Positions 42,309 to 51,763 of a stretch of DNA of 64,000 bases are shown here, piece by piece. Position 1 is the stretch's first letter; the number at the start of each line of letters is the position of its first letter. The DNA is taken from positions 919,672-983,671 of the forward strand of contig NZ_KQ033920.1 in NCBI RefSeq assembly GCF_000969825.1. The letters are read 5' to 3'. Source of the DNA: Parabacteroides gordonii MS-1 = DSM 23371. GTDB taxonomy: Bacteria > Bacteroidota > Bacteroidia > Bacteroidales > Tannerellaceae. The position numbers were made by a program, and so were the translations under genes. The notes below the pieces were generated by a model. That model worked only from the letters and a program-made list of their open reading frames with translations. It was not told where the DNA came from and made no database searches.

Positions 42309-43853
42309 TTAAAGTGGTAAATTGGAATGTTTCTTCGGCGGGTTCGACTGCCGTTTGTTGGCAAGCAGTTCGAAACTGCGGATCAGGCGGGCACGGGTGC
42401 CGGAGGGTTCAATGATTTCGTCGACATAGCCCAGTTCGGCAGCGCGGTACGGATTAGCGAACTTCTCGCGATAATCGTCCTGAAGTTCCTTACGCTTCTT
42501 TTCCACATCTTCCGCTTTCTTCAGTTCCTTGCGGAACAGGATATTTACGGCACCATCGGGGCCCATTACGGCGATCTCGGCAGTCGGATAAGCGAAGTTG
42601 ATATCTCCGCGTATATGTTTGGAGCTCATTACATCGTAGGCACCACCATAAGCCTTGCGGGTAATAACCGTTACTTTCGGGACAGTCGCCTCACAATAAG
42701 CATAAAGCAGTTTGGCTCCATGACGGATAATACCTTCATATTCCTGATTAACGCCCGGAAGGAATCCCGGAACATCTACCAGCGTAAGCAGCGGTATATT
42801 GAAAGCATCGCAGAAACGGACAAAGCGTGCAGCCTTCACCGATGAATTGATATCGAGTGTCCCGGCCATGACAGAGGGCTGATTGGCAACCACCCCGATC
42901 GTTTTACCATTCAGGCGGATATAACCGATCACGATATTCTTGGCATATTCTTCCTGTACTTCGAAAAAGTTGTGATCGTCCGCTACCGATTCAATCAATT
43001 CCTTCATGTCATACGGTTGGTTCGGATTGGTGGGGATCAGTTTGTTGAGTTGTTCGTCGATGCGGTTGGCACTGTCGGTTGTCGGAATAAACGGAGGTTC
43101 CTCCATGTTGTTGCTCGGCAGGAACGACATCAGTTCGCGTATCTTCAGGATACAATCCATATCGTTATCTCCCGTGAAATGAGCTACTCCCGAACGGCTG
43201 CTATGAACTTCCGAGCCGCCCAACTCCTGCATCGTCACTTCTTCCTGCGTTACACTCTTTACCACTTCCGGCCCGGTGATAAACATATAACTGGAGTCTT
43301 TTACCATAAAGATAAAATCAGTCAAGGCCGGCGAATAAACCGCTCCACCTGCACACGGCCCCATGATCGCACTGATCTGCGGGATCACACCGGAAGCCAT
43401 CGAATTACGCAGGAATATTTCCGCATAACCGGCCAACGACCGTACGCCTTCCTGGATACGTGCACCACCCGAGTCGTTCAACCCGATCACAGGTGCTCCC
43501 AGTTGCATGGCCATATCCATGATCTTGCAAATCTTCCGGGCATAGGTTTCCGAAAGAGCACCACCAAATACAGTAAAGTCCTGTGCAAAAACAAATACGG
43601 TACGTTTTCCGATCAGTCCGTATCCGGTTACGACCCCATCGCCCAGCGGACGTTGTTTTTCCAGCCCGAACTCCGTGCATCGATGGGTTACAAACTTGTC
43701 TACTTCCACGAAACTTCCCTTTTCCAGTAGAAGTTCGATACGCTCACGGGCTGTAAGTTTACCCGCTGCATGTTGTTTCGCGATACGGTCTTCACCGCCT
43801 CCCAGCTCTGCCTGATGGTTTAGAGCAGCCAATTGATCAATTTTCTCTTTCAT
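42309..43853 (-). CDS. Acyl-CoA carboxylase carboxyltransferase subunit (propionyl-/methylmalonyl-CoA type)
   Basis: 514 residues with both crotonase-like halves in one chain, the layout of PccB/MmdA. Seen: [71 protein letters not shown] and [19 protein letters not shown], the second oxyanion site. It moves the carboxyl group between carboxybiotin and an acyl-CoA, most likely propionyl-/methylmalonyl-CoA in a propionate-producing Bacteroidales. No membrane beta subunit is encoded nearby, so a sodium-pumping decarboxylase is not supported by this operon alone. Confidence 0.93.
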   Translation of the reverse strand: MKEKIDQLAALNHQAELGGGEDRIAKQHAAGKLTARERIELLLEKGSFVEVDKFVTHRCTEFGLEKQRPLGDGVVTGYGLIGKRTVFVFAQDFTVFGGALSETYARKICKIMDMAMQLGAPVIGLNDSGGARIQEGVRSLAGYAEIFLRNSMASGVIPQISAIMGPCAGGAVYSPALTDFIFMVKDSSYMFITGPEVVKSVTQEEVTMQELGGSEVHSSRSGVAHFTGDNDMDCILKIRELMSFLPSNNMEEPPFIPTTDSANRIDEQLNKLIPTNPNQPYDMKELIESVADDHNFFEVQEEYAKNIVIGYIRLNGKTIGVVANQPSVMAGTLDINSSVKAARFVRFCDAFNIPLLTLVDVPGFLPGVNQEYEGIIRHGAKLLYAYCEATVPKVTVITRKAYGGAYDVMSSKHIRGDINFAYPTAEIAVMGPDGAVNILFRKELKKAEDVEKKRKELQDDYREKFANPYRAAELGYVDEIIEPSGTRARLIRSFELLANKRQSNPPKKHSNLPL

Positions 43854-43914
43854 GGCGATTGTCGGTTTTTATTGATTGATGAACTTAAAATTGCTTGCTA
43901 AATCATGTATCTCG

Positions 43915-43922
43915 CAAAAATA
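43915..43922 (-). promoter_or_regulatory. Promoter of the acyl-CoA carboxylase operon
   Basis: TATTTTTG on the minus strand, matching TAnnTTTG, 62 bp upstream of the carboxyltransferase ATG (43853). It lies in the 374-bp gap 43854-44227, which also holds the control region of the divergent sialic acid regulator and no further gene that I can see. Confidence 0.6.
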
Positions 43923-44177
43923 AGAGTAACATATATCTTAAACTGTATGATAAATTACACAGTAAAGAACACTTCATCTTTTAATGTTCTTACAATATAA
44001 ACATTTGCAGGAACGTAATAGTTATGAAAACCGATTGAATTTATTGATGAGGAGATTGATATAATTTATATCCAGCAGGAATAAAAGTTTTATTCCTAAC
44101 TGTTGATTTGTGTCTTGCAAGTTAAAATATACAAATTTCTCTCTTTTTGTTATCGTGATATAAAATCTTTTTCTTTT

Positions 44178-44192
44178 ATTTGTCTGACAAAT
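44178..44192. promoter_or_regulatory. Predicted operator of the FadR-type regulator
   Basis: A perfect 15-bp palindrome ATTTGTC-T-GACAAAT. Its core TTGTCTGACAA fits the FadR-subfamily operator form TnGTnnnACnA. It lies 36 bp upstream of the regulator ATG at 44228, an ideal place for autorepression. A weaker fit, TTGTCATACCA, overlaps the start of the next gene (44957-44967). Confidence 0.6.
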
Positions 44193-44227
44193 AAGATTAA
44201 TACGAATTATAAATCTAATATATACTT

Positions 44228-44941
44228 ATGGATTCTTTAAAATTACATAGTCAGACCTTTACATTAGTAGACCAGGTCGAAGATAAACTACTCAACTATC
44301 TCAAGGAAAAAGATTTGCGCACAGGAGATCCAATCCCCAATGAACTGGAACTGGCCGCAGCCCTTGGCGTTGCCCGCAGTGTTTTACGCGAAGCATTAAG
44401 CCGTTTGAAAATGATGGGCATGATAGAAAGCCGTACCCGTAGAGGAATGATTTTGCGGGAACCTTCCATTTTGGGTGGAATGAAACGGGTAGTCGATCCA
44501 CGTATATTAAGCGAAGAAGCTTTGTTCGATATTCTCGGTTTCAGAATCGCCCTTGAAATAGGGATGTGTAGCGACTTGTTTCGAAATATAACTCCTGAAG
44601 ATATTGCAGAATTAGAGGAGATAGTAAAAATGGGTATTGTTTTTGAGAACAACGAATATGCTCCGGTAAGTGAATTCAGGTTCCATGCAAAACTGTATGA
44701 AATAACCGGTAATAAAACAATTTCTGAATTTCAGGAAATAATTCATCCTGTCATGGTGTTTGTTAAAAACAAATTCAAAGATTTGCTCGAACCCATCAAT
44801 ATCGAGATGAAAGAAAAAGACCAGATAGTTACCCACGCAGACTTGCTTGAATATCTAAAGAAAAAAGATGAAACGGGTTACCGCAAAGCAATCGAACTAC
44901 ATTTTGAAGTTTACAAGAGATTTATGAATAGCAAAACATAA
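44228..44941 (+). CDS. GntR-family regulator, FadR subfamily (sialic acid locus)
   Basis: 237 residues. A winged helix-turn-helix occupies about 12-80 (PIPNELELAAALGVARSVLREALSRL, divided at the turn, then RTRRGMIL as the wing), and an all-helical FCD effector domain follows (about 100-230) with the metal/ligand-type residues in EFRFHAKLYE and LEYLKKKDETGYRKAIELHF. As first gene before nanM-symporter, nanA, susCD and sialidases it should respond to sialic acid or ManNAc-type sugars and repress the operon. Likely operator at 44178-44192. Confidence 0.88.
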   Translation: MDSLKLHSQTFTLVDQVEDKLLNYLKEKDLRTGDPIPNELELAAALGVARSVLREALSRLKMMGMIESRTRRGMILREPSILGGMKRVVDPRILSEEALFDILGFRIALEIGMCSDLFRNITPEDIAELEEIVKMGIVFENNEYAPVSEFRFHAKLYEITGNKTISEFQEIIHPVMVFVKNKFKDLLEPINIEMKEKDQIVTHADLLEYLKKKDETGYRKAIELHFEVYKRFMNSKT

Positions 44942-44966
44942 AAACCGATCAACAAATTGTCATACC

Positions 44967-47558
44967 ATGTCTAATACATTTAAAATAAAAACACTTTTCT
45001 GGATTTGCCTTTTTACAGTTTTCCAGGTAAAGGCTAATACCAGAAGCATTTCATCCGAATATCCGGATATGGAAAAAATAGAATGGAGCAACACATTGGC
45101 TTTGCCTGAAATTAACGGAAAGGCAAACATTGGTATTGCGGGAGCATTCTCCGGATTTATCGGCAGCAACCTGCTTGTAGGCGGTGGCGCTAATTTTCCG
45201 GATGCCACCCCTTGGAATGGTGGTCATAAAACCTGGTGGAATACATTATATTATATTAATGTACAGGATCCGGATGCTAAATGGAATATTATAAAGGAAT
45301 GTTTACCTAGAACATTAGCATATGGAAATTCTATTGAATTGCCTTCCGGCATCTTATGTATCGGAGGATGCGATTCCACACAATGTTATAGTGATGTTTT
45401 CTTACTTCAATTAAAAGATGGAAAAGTAAAAATAGATACAGACTGGCCTTCTTTACCAGTTCCGCTAGCAAACTCAACCGGCGTTCTGTTGGATAATAAA
45501 ATTTACATTGCCGGTGGTCAGGAAAGAATGGATGTGCAGGAAGCAAACGGACATTTCTTTATGCTTGACCTGGCAAACAGCAAAAAAGGATGGAAGACAC
45601 TTCCTACCTGGCCGGGAGCCCCCCGCGGATATGCCGTTAGTGCTGCTCAAAGCGATGGCTTTGACAAATGTTTCTATCTTTTCAGCGGACGTAACTATAA
45701 AGCCGACGGATCCGTTGAGGTATTAACGGATGGATTTGCCTATAATCCACGACTAAATATCTGGAAAAAATTAGATCTGCAATTCCCGGTGATGGCCGGA
45801 ACAGCGATAGCAACAGGAGCAAATCATATTCTTTTCTTAGGCGGTGTACCACAATTAATATCTGGTTCCGATAAACATCCCGGATTTGATAACACTGTCC
45901 GTCTATACCATACTATTACGAATACGTTGATTGAAAAAGAGACAGCGCCCTACTCTATTCCCGTTACAACAAACATTGCCCGTAAAGATAATTCGTTTTA
46001 TCTCACAAGCGGAGAGATAAAACCTGGTATCCGTACTCCTCAAATACTAAAAGGAGAAATTATACCTTTTGAAAAAGGACTGGGCGTAGTGAACACTATC
46101 GTCATTATTCTATACTTTGCATCATTGGCCTGGATAGGTTACTATTTCTCGAAAAAACAAAAGAACACGGACGATTATTTCAAAGGGGGTGGCCGTTTAC
46201 CTTGGTGGGCTGTGGGATTAAGTATTTTCGGTACAAGCCTTAGTGCGATCACTTTTATGTCTATTCCGGCAAAGTCCTACTCGTCTGATTGGAGCTATAT
46301 GTTAGTCAATGCAGGTATATTAATGGTTGTTCCTATTATCCTGTATTTATTCATTCCATTTTATCGGAAACTGAATGTAACAACGGCTTACGAATATCTA
46401 GAACAACGATTTAACTCGTTAATCCGTGTCATTTGCAGTTTGGCTTTTATTCTGTTCCAGATTGGAAGAATGGGGATTGTCTTATTTTTGCCTGCAATTG
46501 CATTGAACGTTGTAACAGGTTTCGACATATTTCTTTGTATCGGCTTGATGGGGATTTTAAGCCTGATATATACAATGATGGGAGGTATTGAAGCTGTGGT
46601 ATGGACAGATGCTTTACAAGTTGTCGTTTTACTGGGAGGTGCGATTCTTGTTGTTATAATCGCAGTCGCTAATATTCCGGATGGCTTTTCCGGTGTCATC
46701 CGGGAAGCTGCTTCCGATAATAAATTTGACCTGGGTAGTTTAAATTTCGATTTAAAGCAATCTACTTTATGGACTGTACTGATCGCAACCTTCTTTACTA
46801 ATCTAACGACTTACGGAACCGATCAAACTATGGTGCAACGATATATGACAACAGAAACAGAAAAGCAAGCCAAGAAAAGTGTCCTGACAAATGCTTTTCT
46901 TACTATTCCTGCAACCTTACTGTTTTTCTTTGTCGGAACAGTTCTTTACGTTTATTATAAGCATAGCCCGGCAGAGTTGAGTCTAACTATTACAGATGGT
47001 GATGCCATCCTACCCTGGTATATTTATTCTGAATTGCCACAAGGGGTAACAGGCCTGTTAATATCCGGTATTTTCGCGGCTGCCATGTCGACACTCAGTA
47101 GTAGTATGAATTCAGCCGCCACAGCATATATTGTCGATATCCATAGTAAAATAGTTACTGATGATTCGAAAAACAGTCTGCATGCAGCTAAAATTTCCAC
47201 ATTATTATTAGGTATAGCCGGTATTGCTTTTGCTTATACAATGGCAACCTGGGAAATAAAGTCATTATGGGATGAATTCAATAAAATACTAGGAATAATC
47301 CTGGGTAGCTTAGGAGGACTTTTCTTACTGGGAATGATCACCAGAAGAGCTAATGCAACCGGGGCTTTATGCGGAATAATCGGTAGCATATTCATTCAAC
47401 TTATTATGATTCATTTCCAATACGTTCATCTACTCTTATATACAACAACAGGGTTTATCTCTTGTTTCGTTATCGGATATATAGCAAGCCTGGTTATACC
47501 GGGTCACAAAAAGAATATCGATCATCTGACTATTTACAAAATATTTTCTAAAAAATAA
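44967..47558 (+). CDS. N-acetylneuraminate epimerase (NanM-like) fused to a sodium:solute symporter
   Basis: 863 residues. A signal peptide (to about 24) is followed by a kelch-type propeller (about 30-365) of the cyclically permuted mutarotase/NanM type: FSGFIGSNLLVGGGANFPDATPW in two strands, YGNSIELPSGILCIGG, NKIYIAGGQ, FSGRNYKADG and HILFLGG. From about 372 on it is a complete SSS transporter with some 13 helices: TDDYFKGGGRLPWWAVGLSIFGTSLSAITF in two parts, and the DQTMVQRYM motif. An N-terminus-out symporter would place the propeller in the periplasm, so the sugar could be converted to the preferred anomer right at the carrier. It starts 25 bp after the regulator and nanA follows after 4 bp. 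Confidence 0.9.
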   Translation: MSNTFKIKTLFWICLFTVFQVKANTRSISSEYPDMEKIEWSNTLALPEINGKANIGIAGAFSGFIGSNLLVGGGANFPDATPWNGGHKTWWNTLYYINVQDPDAKWNIIKECLPRTLAYGNSIELPSGILCIGGCDSTQCYSDVFLLQLKDGKVKIDTDWPSLPVPLANSTGVLLDNKIYIAGGQERMDVQEANGHFFMLDLANSKKGWKTLPTWPGAPRGYAVSAAQSDGFDKCFYLFSGRNYKADGSVEVLTDGFAYNPRLNIWKKLDLQFPVMAGTAIATGANHILFLGGVPQLISGSDKHPGFDNTVRLYHTITNTLIEKETAPYSIPVTTNIARKDNSFYLTSGEIKPGIRTPQILKGEIIPFEKGLGVVNTIVIILYFASLAWIGYYFSKKQKNTDDYFKGGGRLPWWAVGLSIFGTSLSAITFMSIPAKSYSSDWSYMLVNAGILMVVPIILYLFIPFYRKLNVTTAYEYLEQRFNSLIRVICSLAFILFQIGRMGIVLFLPAIALNVVTGFDIFLCIGLMGILSLIYTMMGGIEAVVWTDALQVVVLLGGAILVVIIAVANIPDGFSGVIREAASDNKFDLGSLNFDLKQSTLWTVLIATFFTNLTTYGTDQTMVQRYMTTETEKQAKKSVLTNAFLTIPATLLFFFVGTVLYVYYKHSPAELSLTITDGDAILPWYIYSELPQGVTGLLISGIFAAAMSTLSSSMNSAATAYIVDIHSKIVTDDSKNSLHAAKISTLLLGIAGIAFAYTMATWEIKSLWDEFNKILGIILGSLGGLFLLGMITRRANATGALCGIIGSIFIQLIMIHFQYVHLLLYTTTGFISCFVIGYIASLVIPGHKKNIDHLTIYKIFSKK

Positions 47559-47562
47559 TGAC

Positions 47563-48474
47563 ATGAAGAATTATCAACGTCTGAAAGGATTGATTGCAGC
47601 ATCCTTTACTCCTATGGATGCTCATGGAAAAGTAAACCTTTTCGCAATCGACAAGTATGCCGACCTAATGGCTGAATCAGGTATGACAGGAGTATTCGTG
47701 TGCGGAACAACAGGAGAATCCCTGTCACTCACAACAGAAGAACGCAAAAATATTCTGGAACAATGGATTAAATCAGCGAACCACCGTTTCAAAGTAATTG
47801 CGCATGTTGGAAGCAACTCACAGTTTGAAGCTATGGAATTGGCCCGTCATGCAACTGAAGCAGGTGCAGATGCCATCGCATCGATGGCCCCGTGTTTCTT
47901 TAAACCTGGAAGCGTGAAAGAGTTAATTGCATTTTTTGCTCCGATAGCAGAATCTGCAAAAGAATTACCTTTCTACTATTATAATATGCCGTCAATGACC
48001 GGGGTGTCTCTATCTGTTGCTGCATTTCTGGAAGAAGGTAAAAAAGTAATGCCCAATCTTGTCGGAACCAAATTCACCCATAACAATCTAATGGAGATGG
48101 GAGAATGCCTGGCATTAAATAATGGTGAGTTTGAAGTACTTCACGGATACGATGAAATTCTGATATCCGGACTTGCATTTGGCGCAGTTGCCGGCGTTGG
48201 CAGCACCTATAATTATCTTCCGGATGTGTATCACGGCATCCTGAAAGCAATGGAAGAAGGCGATATGCAAAAAGCCAGGGAACTTCAGATGAAATCAATT
48301 GAAATAGTAAAAATAATCATTAAATACGGAGGAGGTGTAAGAGGAGGAAAAGCAATTATGAATCTGATAGGAATAGAATGCGGACAATGCAGATTACCCA
48401 TTTCGCCTGTAAGCGATGAAGAATACGATATGCTGAAAAACGATTTGTATAAAATCGGCTTTTTACCAAAATAA
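47563..48474 (+). CDS. nanA: N-acetylneuraminate lyase
   Basis: 303 residues, normal for NanA. It splits sialic acid into ManNAc and pyruvate through a Schiff base. Visible are the GTTGES loop (48-53), the tyrosine in FYYYNMPS (about 139-140), and the Schiff-base Lys170 in VGTKFTHNN. The GAVAGVGSTYNYLPD segment near 210-225 is also typical of the DapA/NanA family. The transporter neighbour and downstream sialidases favour sialic acid over dihydrodipicolinate synthesis. Confidence 0.93.
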   Translation: MKNYQRLKGLIAASFTPMDAHGKVNLFAIDKYADLMAESGMTGVFVCGTTGESLSLTTEERKNILEQWIKSANHRFKVIAHVGSNSQFEAMELARHATEAGADAIASMAPCFFKPGSVKELIAFFAPIAESAKELPFYYYNMPSMTGVSLSVAAFLEEGKKVMPNLVGTKFTHNNLMEMGECLALNNGEFEVLHGYDEILISGLAFGAVAGVGSTYNYLPDVYHGILKAMEEGDMQKARELQMKSIEIVKIIIKYGGGVRGGKAIMNLIGIECGQCRLPISPVSDEEYDMLKNDLYKIGFLPK

Positions 48475-48478
48475 AAAA

Positions 48479-48524
48479 GACACGGGGAATAAAAACTTTG
48501 GTCGGTTGCCTATTCCCCGGTGTC
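48479..48524 (+). terminator. Hairpin between nanA and susC
   Basis: Arms GACACGGGGAATA and TATTCCCCGGTGTC (one bulge) around a 19-nt loop, 4 bp after the nanA stop. There is no T run after it, so it may be a partial terminator or RNA-processing hairpin that sets different levels for the upstream enzymes and the SusC/SusD genes. Confidence 0.6.
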
Positions 48525-48561
48525 GATCTTAAAATAACACTATTTTAAAACCAGTACAAAG

Positions 48562-51500
48562 ATGAATAAAATTAATTATTTATGTCTACTATTGATCCTT
48601 TTATTATTCCCTTTTATCTCGGTTTCCGCTCAGGAAGTGAATATTTCAGGTGTTGTAATAGATAATGAAGGACTAACGATGCCCGGCGTTTCCGTGGCTG
48701 TTAAAGGTGCCACATCCGGTACGATCACAGATCTGGATGGCAAATTCAATATCAGTGTACCTAAAGGAACTACACTTATTTTCTCTTTTATAGGATATAC
48801 GACGAAAGAAGTGAAAGTAGGAAACGAATCTATTTTAAATATCACTTTAAATGCATCTACGGTTGGTCTGGATGAAGTTGTCGTTGTCGGTTACGGCACA
48901 CAATCGAGAAGAACCATCACATCTGCTATTACTAAAGTCAGCGGAGATGCATTAAAGAATGTGCCAGTAAATACGATCGGCGAAGGTTTGAAAGGCAAAA
49001 TTGCCGGAGCCAGGTTGTATTCCAACAACAATACTCCGGGTGCCGATGCAACCATCCGTATCCGAGGAGGTTCCTCTATCAACAAAAGCAACGATCCGCT
49101 GATCCTTGTCGATGGTGTCGAACGCGCTTTTTCCGGTATTAACCCCAATGATATCGAGTCTATCGAAGTACTGAAAGACGCAGCATCTACTGCCATTTAC
49201 GGATCAAGAGCCTCAAACGGTGTTATCCTGATCACGACGAAAAAAGGGTCAGCCAACCAGGCTCCCCGGATTACATTCGAAGCAAATGTAGCTCTGCAAC
49301 AGGCTGAAACATTATATGATTTCATGAGTGCCGAAGATTACCTGAACATCGTCCGCCCTGCAGTGGCTGTCGGTCCGAATTCAAGATATAATTCGATGGA
49401 TGGCTATTCTGCCAGTTCCGGTAATACGGCATCTTCCATTTATTCTACACGTTACCTGAGAGATGGGGAAAGTGTTCCGGCAGGATATAAATCGATGCCT
49501 GACCCACTTGATCCAAGCAAGACACTGATCTTTCAGGATAATAACTTTCAGGATGAAATCTATAAAAATGCTTTATGGCAGAATTATTATGTAGGTATTG
49601 ACGGCGGAAGCGATGCAGTCAGATACAGTGCAAGTGTCGGCTATACGGATGATGGCGGTGTGGCCTTGGCTACCGATTATTCCCGTCTTAGCATGCGTAA
49701 TAATCTGGATGTAAAAATCAACAGCAAATTATCTCTTGCTGCAGGTTTCGACTATTCCAAAACAAACTCATCCGAATATCCCAACCAAATGAATGTGATA
49801 TCCAGAGGTCTGGCAACGCCACCCACACAGAAAAAATATAATGAAGACGGTACGCCGACCAAAGGTTATAACGCGACTTCTCCCAACCCGCTATGGTACC
49901 AATATTACAACGACCAGAGTAAGGAGGAAAAACGTTTGTCCGCTTTCGGTAAACTGACTTATCGCATTATCGACGGATTAAGAGCCGACGTTCAATTGTC
50001 TACCTATAACCACCATTGGAGAAGCGACAGTTTCGAGAAAGCAAACGAATTCAGCGGTTTACGTACAACTACAGCAAAATTCGGCGAACTAGATAGAAAC
50101 AAACTGGAAGCGTACGGTACATATAACAAAACAATCAAAGATCATTCTTTCTCCATCATGGCTGGTTATTCGTATCAGAAAGATAAAAACCAAACAATGG
50201 AAGCGACTGTCACAGGTGCAAGCTCCGATAAAGTACCGACATTAACAGCAGGCCCTAATAAAAAAGATGCCAAGAGTGACTTTACAGACGACGTTACAAT
50301 CGGCTACTTTGGACGTTTATCCTATGATTTCCAGAAAAAATATTTATTCTCGGCAACATTCCGGGAAGATGCATCCTCACGTTTTGCAAGTGGCAATCAA
50401 TGGGGTTTCTTCCCCGGCGCATCTGTAGGCTGGGTGATGTCGGACGAAAGTTTTATGCAAAACGCTAAAGCTATCGATAACCTGAAATGGCGTATCAGCT
50501 ACGGTCAGACAGGGAACAATACGATCGGACTGTATGATGCTTATGGCAAATACTCTACGGATGCCAAATACGACGGTGTAGCCGGTATCGTCCCCTCTAC
50601 TATGCCTAACCTGGGATTAACTTGGGAGGTTTCGACACAGCTGGATGCCGGTTTCGATTTATCGATGTTTAATAACCGCTTAAACATCAATGCCGATTAT
50701 TTCGACAAAAGAACTGACAATCTGCTATTCAGTAAAGAGCTGCCTAACACGTCCGGATTTGAAGACGTACAAACAAATATCGGTAAGGTTAAATTCTACG
50801 GTTTCGATATTGAAATAGGTTCAACCAACATTGAAACAAAAGATTTCACATGGACATCCAAGTTTACCTGGAGTTTTGTAAAAAACAAAGTACTGAAACT
50901 ACCGGATAACGGCCGCGATAAAAACCGTATCGGAGGTATTACCTTAGCCGACGGAACGGCCTTTGGCGGAACCGCAGAAGGAGAATCTCTGTATAGTTAT
51001 TATGGCTACGTTGTCGATCATATCCTTGAAACTCAACAACAGGCGGATAATGCAATGTATGACAGTTCCGCCAAAGGTTACCGTCATTCGGATGGTAAGA
51101 ATATAGCAGGACGTAAAGAAGTCGGCGACTACGAATGGAAGAATCGCGAAGGTAGCCAGACACGCGACGGAAAAGATTATATCGACAGCCAGGACCAGTT
51201 CTTACTGGGTTACACTGTGCCACATTCCACAGGTGGATTGAACAACAATTTCACTTATAAGAATTTCACTCTGAATATCTTCCTGGATTGGGCTTTGGGA
51301 CATTCCATCAATAACAATTCCGAAATGCGTTATTTCATGAATACATTTGCCAATAACTACACTTTGATCGATGAAGTGAAACAATGTTGGACACAACCAG
51401 GGGACAACACAAAATACGCACGTTTCACAGCCAACGACCCGGATGACGGTAACGCAAACTTCAGCCGTACTTCTAACATATTCAATTATAAAGGTGATTA

Positions 51501-51726
51501 TTTGTGTATCCGCGAGATCAGTCTGCAATATAATGTACCGACCAATAAATTGGTCAAACTGGGTATTCAGAATCTTGCTTTCACGCTGGCCGGTAATAAT
51601 CTGCATTATTTTACAGCAGTAAAGGGTGTTTCTCCCGAAGTAGGAGCCTCTACCACTTATAATAAAGATTACTATAACTACCCTCCTATTCGTAAATATT
51701 CGATCGGAGTTAAAGTGACATTCTAA
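48562..51726 (+). CDS. SusC/RagA-type TonB-dependent outer membrane transporter
   Basis: 1054 residues. After a signal peptide (to about 23) comes a carboxypeptidase-D-like domain (NISGVVIDNEGLTMPGVSV ... DGKFNISVPKGTTLIFSFIGY), a TonB box region near DEVVVVGYGTQ, the plug (about 120-225, with IRIRGGSSI and NPNDIESIEVLKDAASTAIYG) and a 22-strand barrel ending in SIGVKVTF with the C-terminal Phe. It imports oligosaccharides across the outer membrane with its SusD partner encoded 37 bp downstream. Context points to sialylated glycans or free sialic acid. Confidence 0.95.
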   Translation: MNKINYLCLLLILLLFPFISVSAQEVNISGVVIDNEGLTMPGVSVAVKGATSGTITDLDGKFNISVPKGTTLIFSFIGYTTKEVKVGNESILNITLNASTVGLDEVVVVGYGTQSRRTITSAITKVSGDALKNVPVNTIGEGLKGKIAGARLYSNNNTPGADATIRIRGGSSINKSNDPLILVDGVERAFSGINPNDIESIEVLKDAASTAIYGSRASNGVILITTKKGSANQAPRITFEANVALQQAETLYDFMSAEDYLNIVRPAVAVGPNSRYNSMDGYSASSGNTASSIYSTRYLRDGESVPAGYKSMPDPLDPSKTLIFQDNNFQDEIYKNALWQNYYVGIDGGSDAVRYSASVGYTDDGGVALATDYSRLSMRNNLDVKINSKLSLAAGFDYSKTNSSEYPNQMNVISRGLATPPTQKKYNEDGTPTKGYNATSPNPLWYQYYNDQSKEEKRLSAFGKLTYRIIDGLRADVQLSTYNHHWRSDSFEKANEFSGLRTTTAKFGELDRNKLEAYGTYNKTIKDHSFSIMAGYSYQKDKNQTMEATVTGASSDKVPTLTAGPNKKDAKSDFTDDVTIGYFGRLSYDFQKKYLFSATFREDASSRFASGNQWGFFPGASVGWVMSDESFMQNAKAIDNLKWRISYGQTGNNTIGLYDAYGKYSTDAKYDGVAGIVPSTMPNLGLTWEVSTQLDAGFDLSMFNNRLNINADYFDKRTDNLLFSKELPNTSGFEDVQTNIGKVKFYGFDIEIGSTNIETKDFTWTSKFTWSFVKNKVLKLPDNGRDKNRIGGITLADGTAFGGTAEGESLYSYYGYVVDHILETQQQADNAMYDSSAKGYRHSDGKNIAGRKEVGDYEWKNREGSQTRDGKDYIDSQDQFLLGYTVPHSTGGLNNNFTYKNFTLNIFLDWALGHSINNNSEMRYFMNTFANNYTLIDEVKQCWTQPGDNTKYARFTANDPDDGNANFSRTSNIFNYKGDYLCIREISLQYNVPTNKLVKLGIQNLAFTLAGNNLHYFTAVKGVSPEVGASTTYNKDYYNYPPIRKYSIGVKVTF

Positions 51727-51763
51727 AACAAAAGAATCTTTTAAGCTATAAAACAATAGTATT

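Noticed and set aside
42972-43730. Plus-strand open frame of 252 codons opposite the carboxyltransferase gene
   Set aside because: Shadow of a strong conserved gene; Arg/His/Tyr-rich translation without domains or a ribosome binding site.
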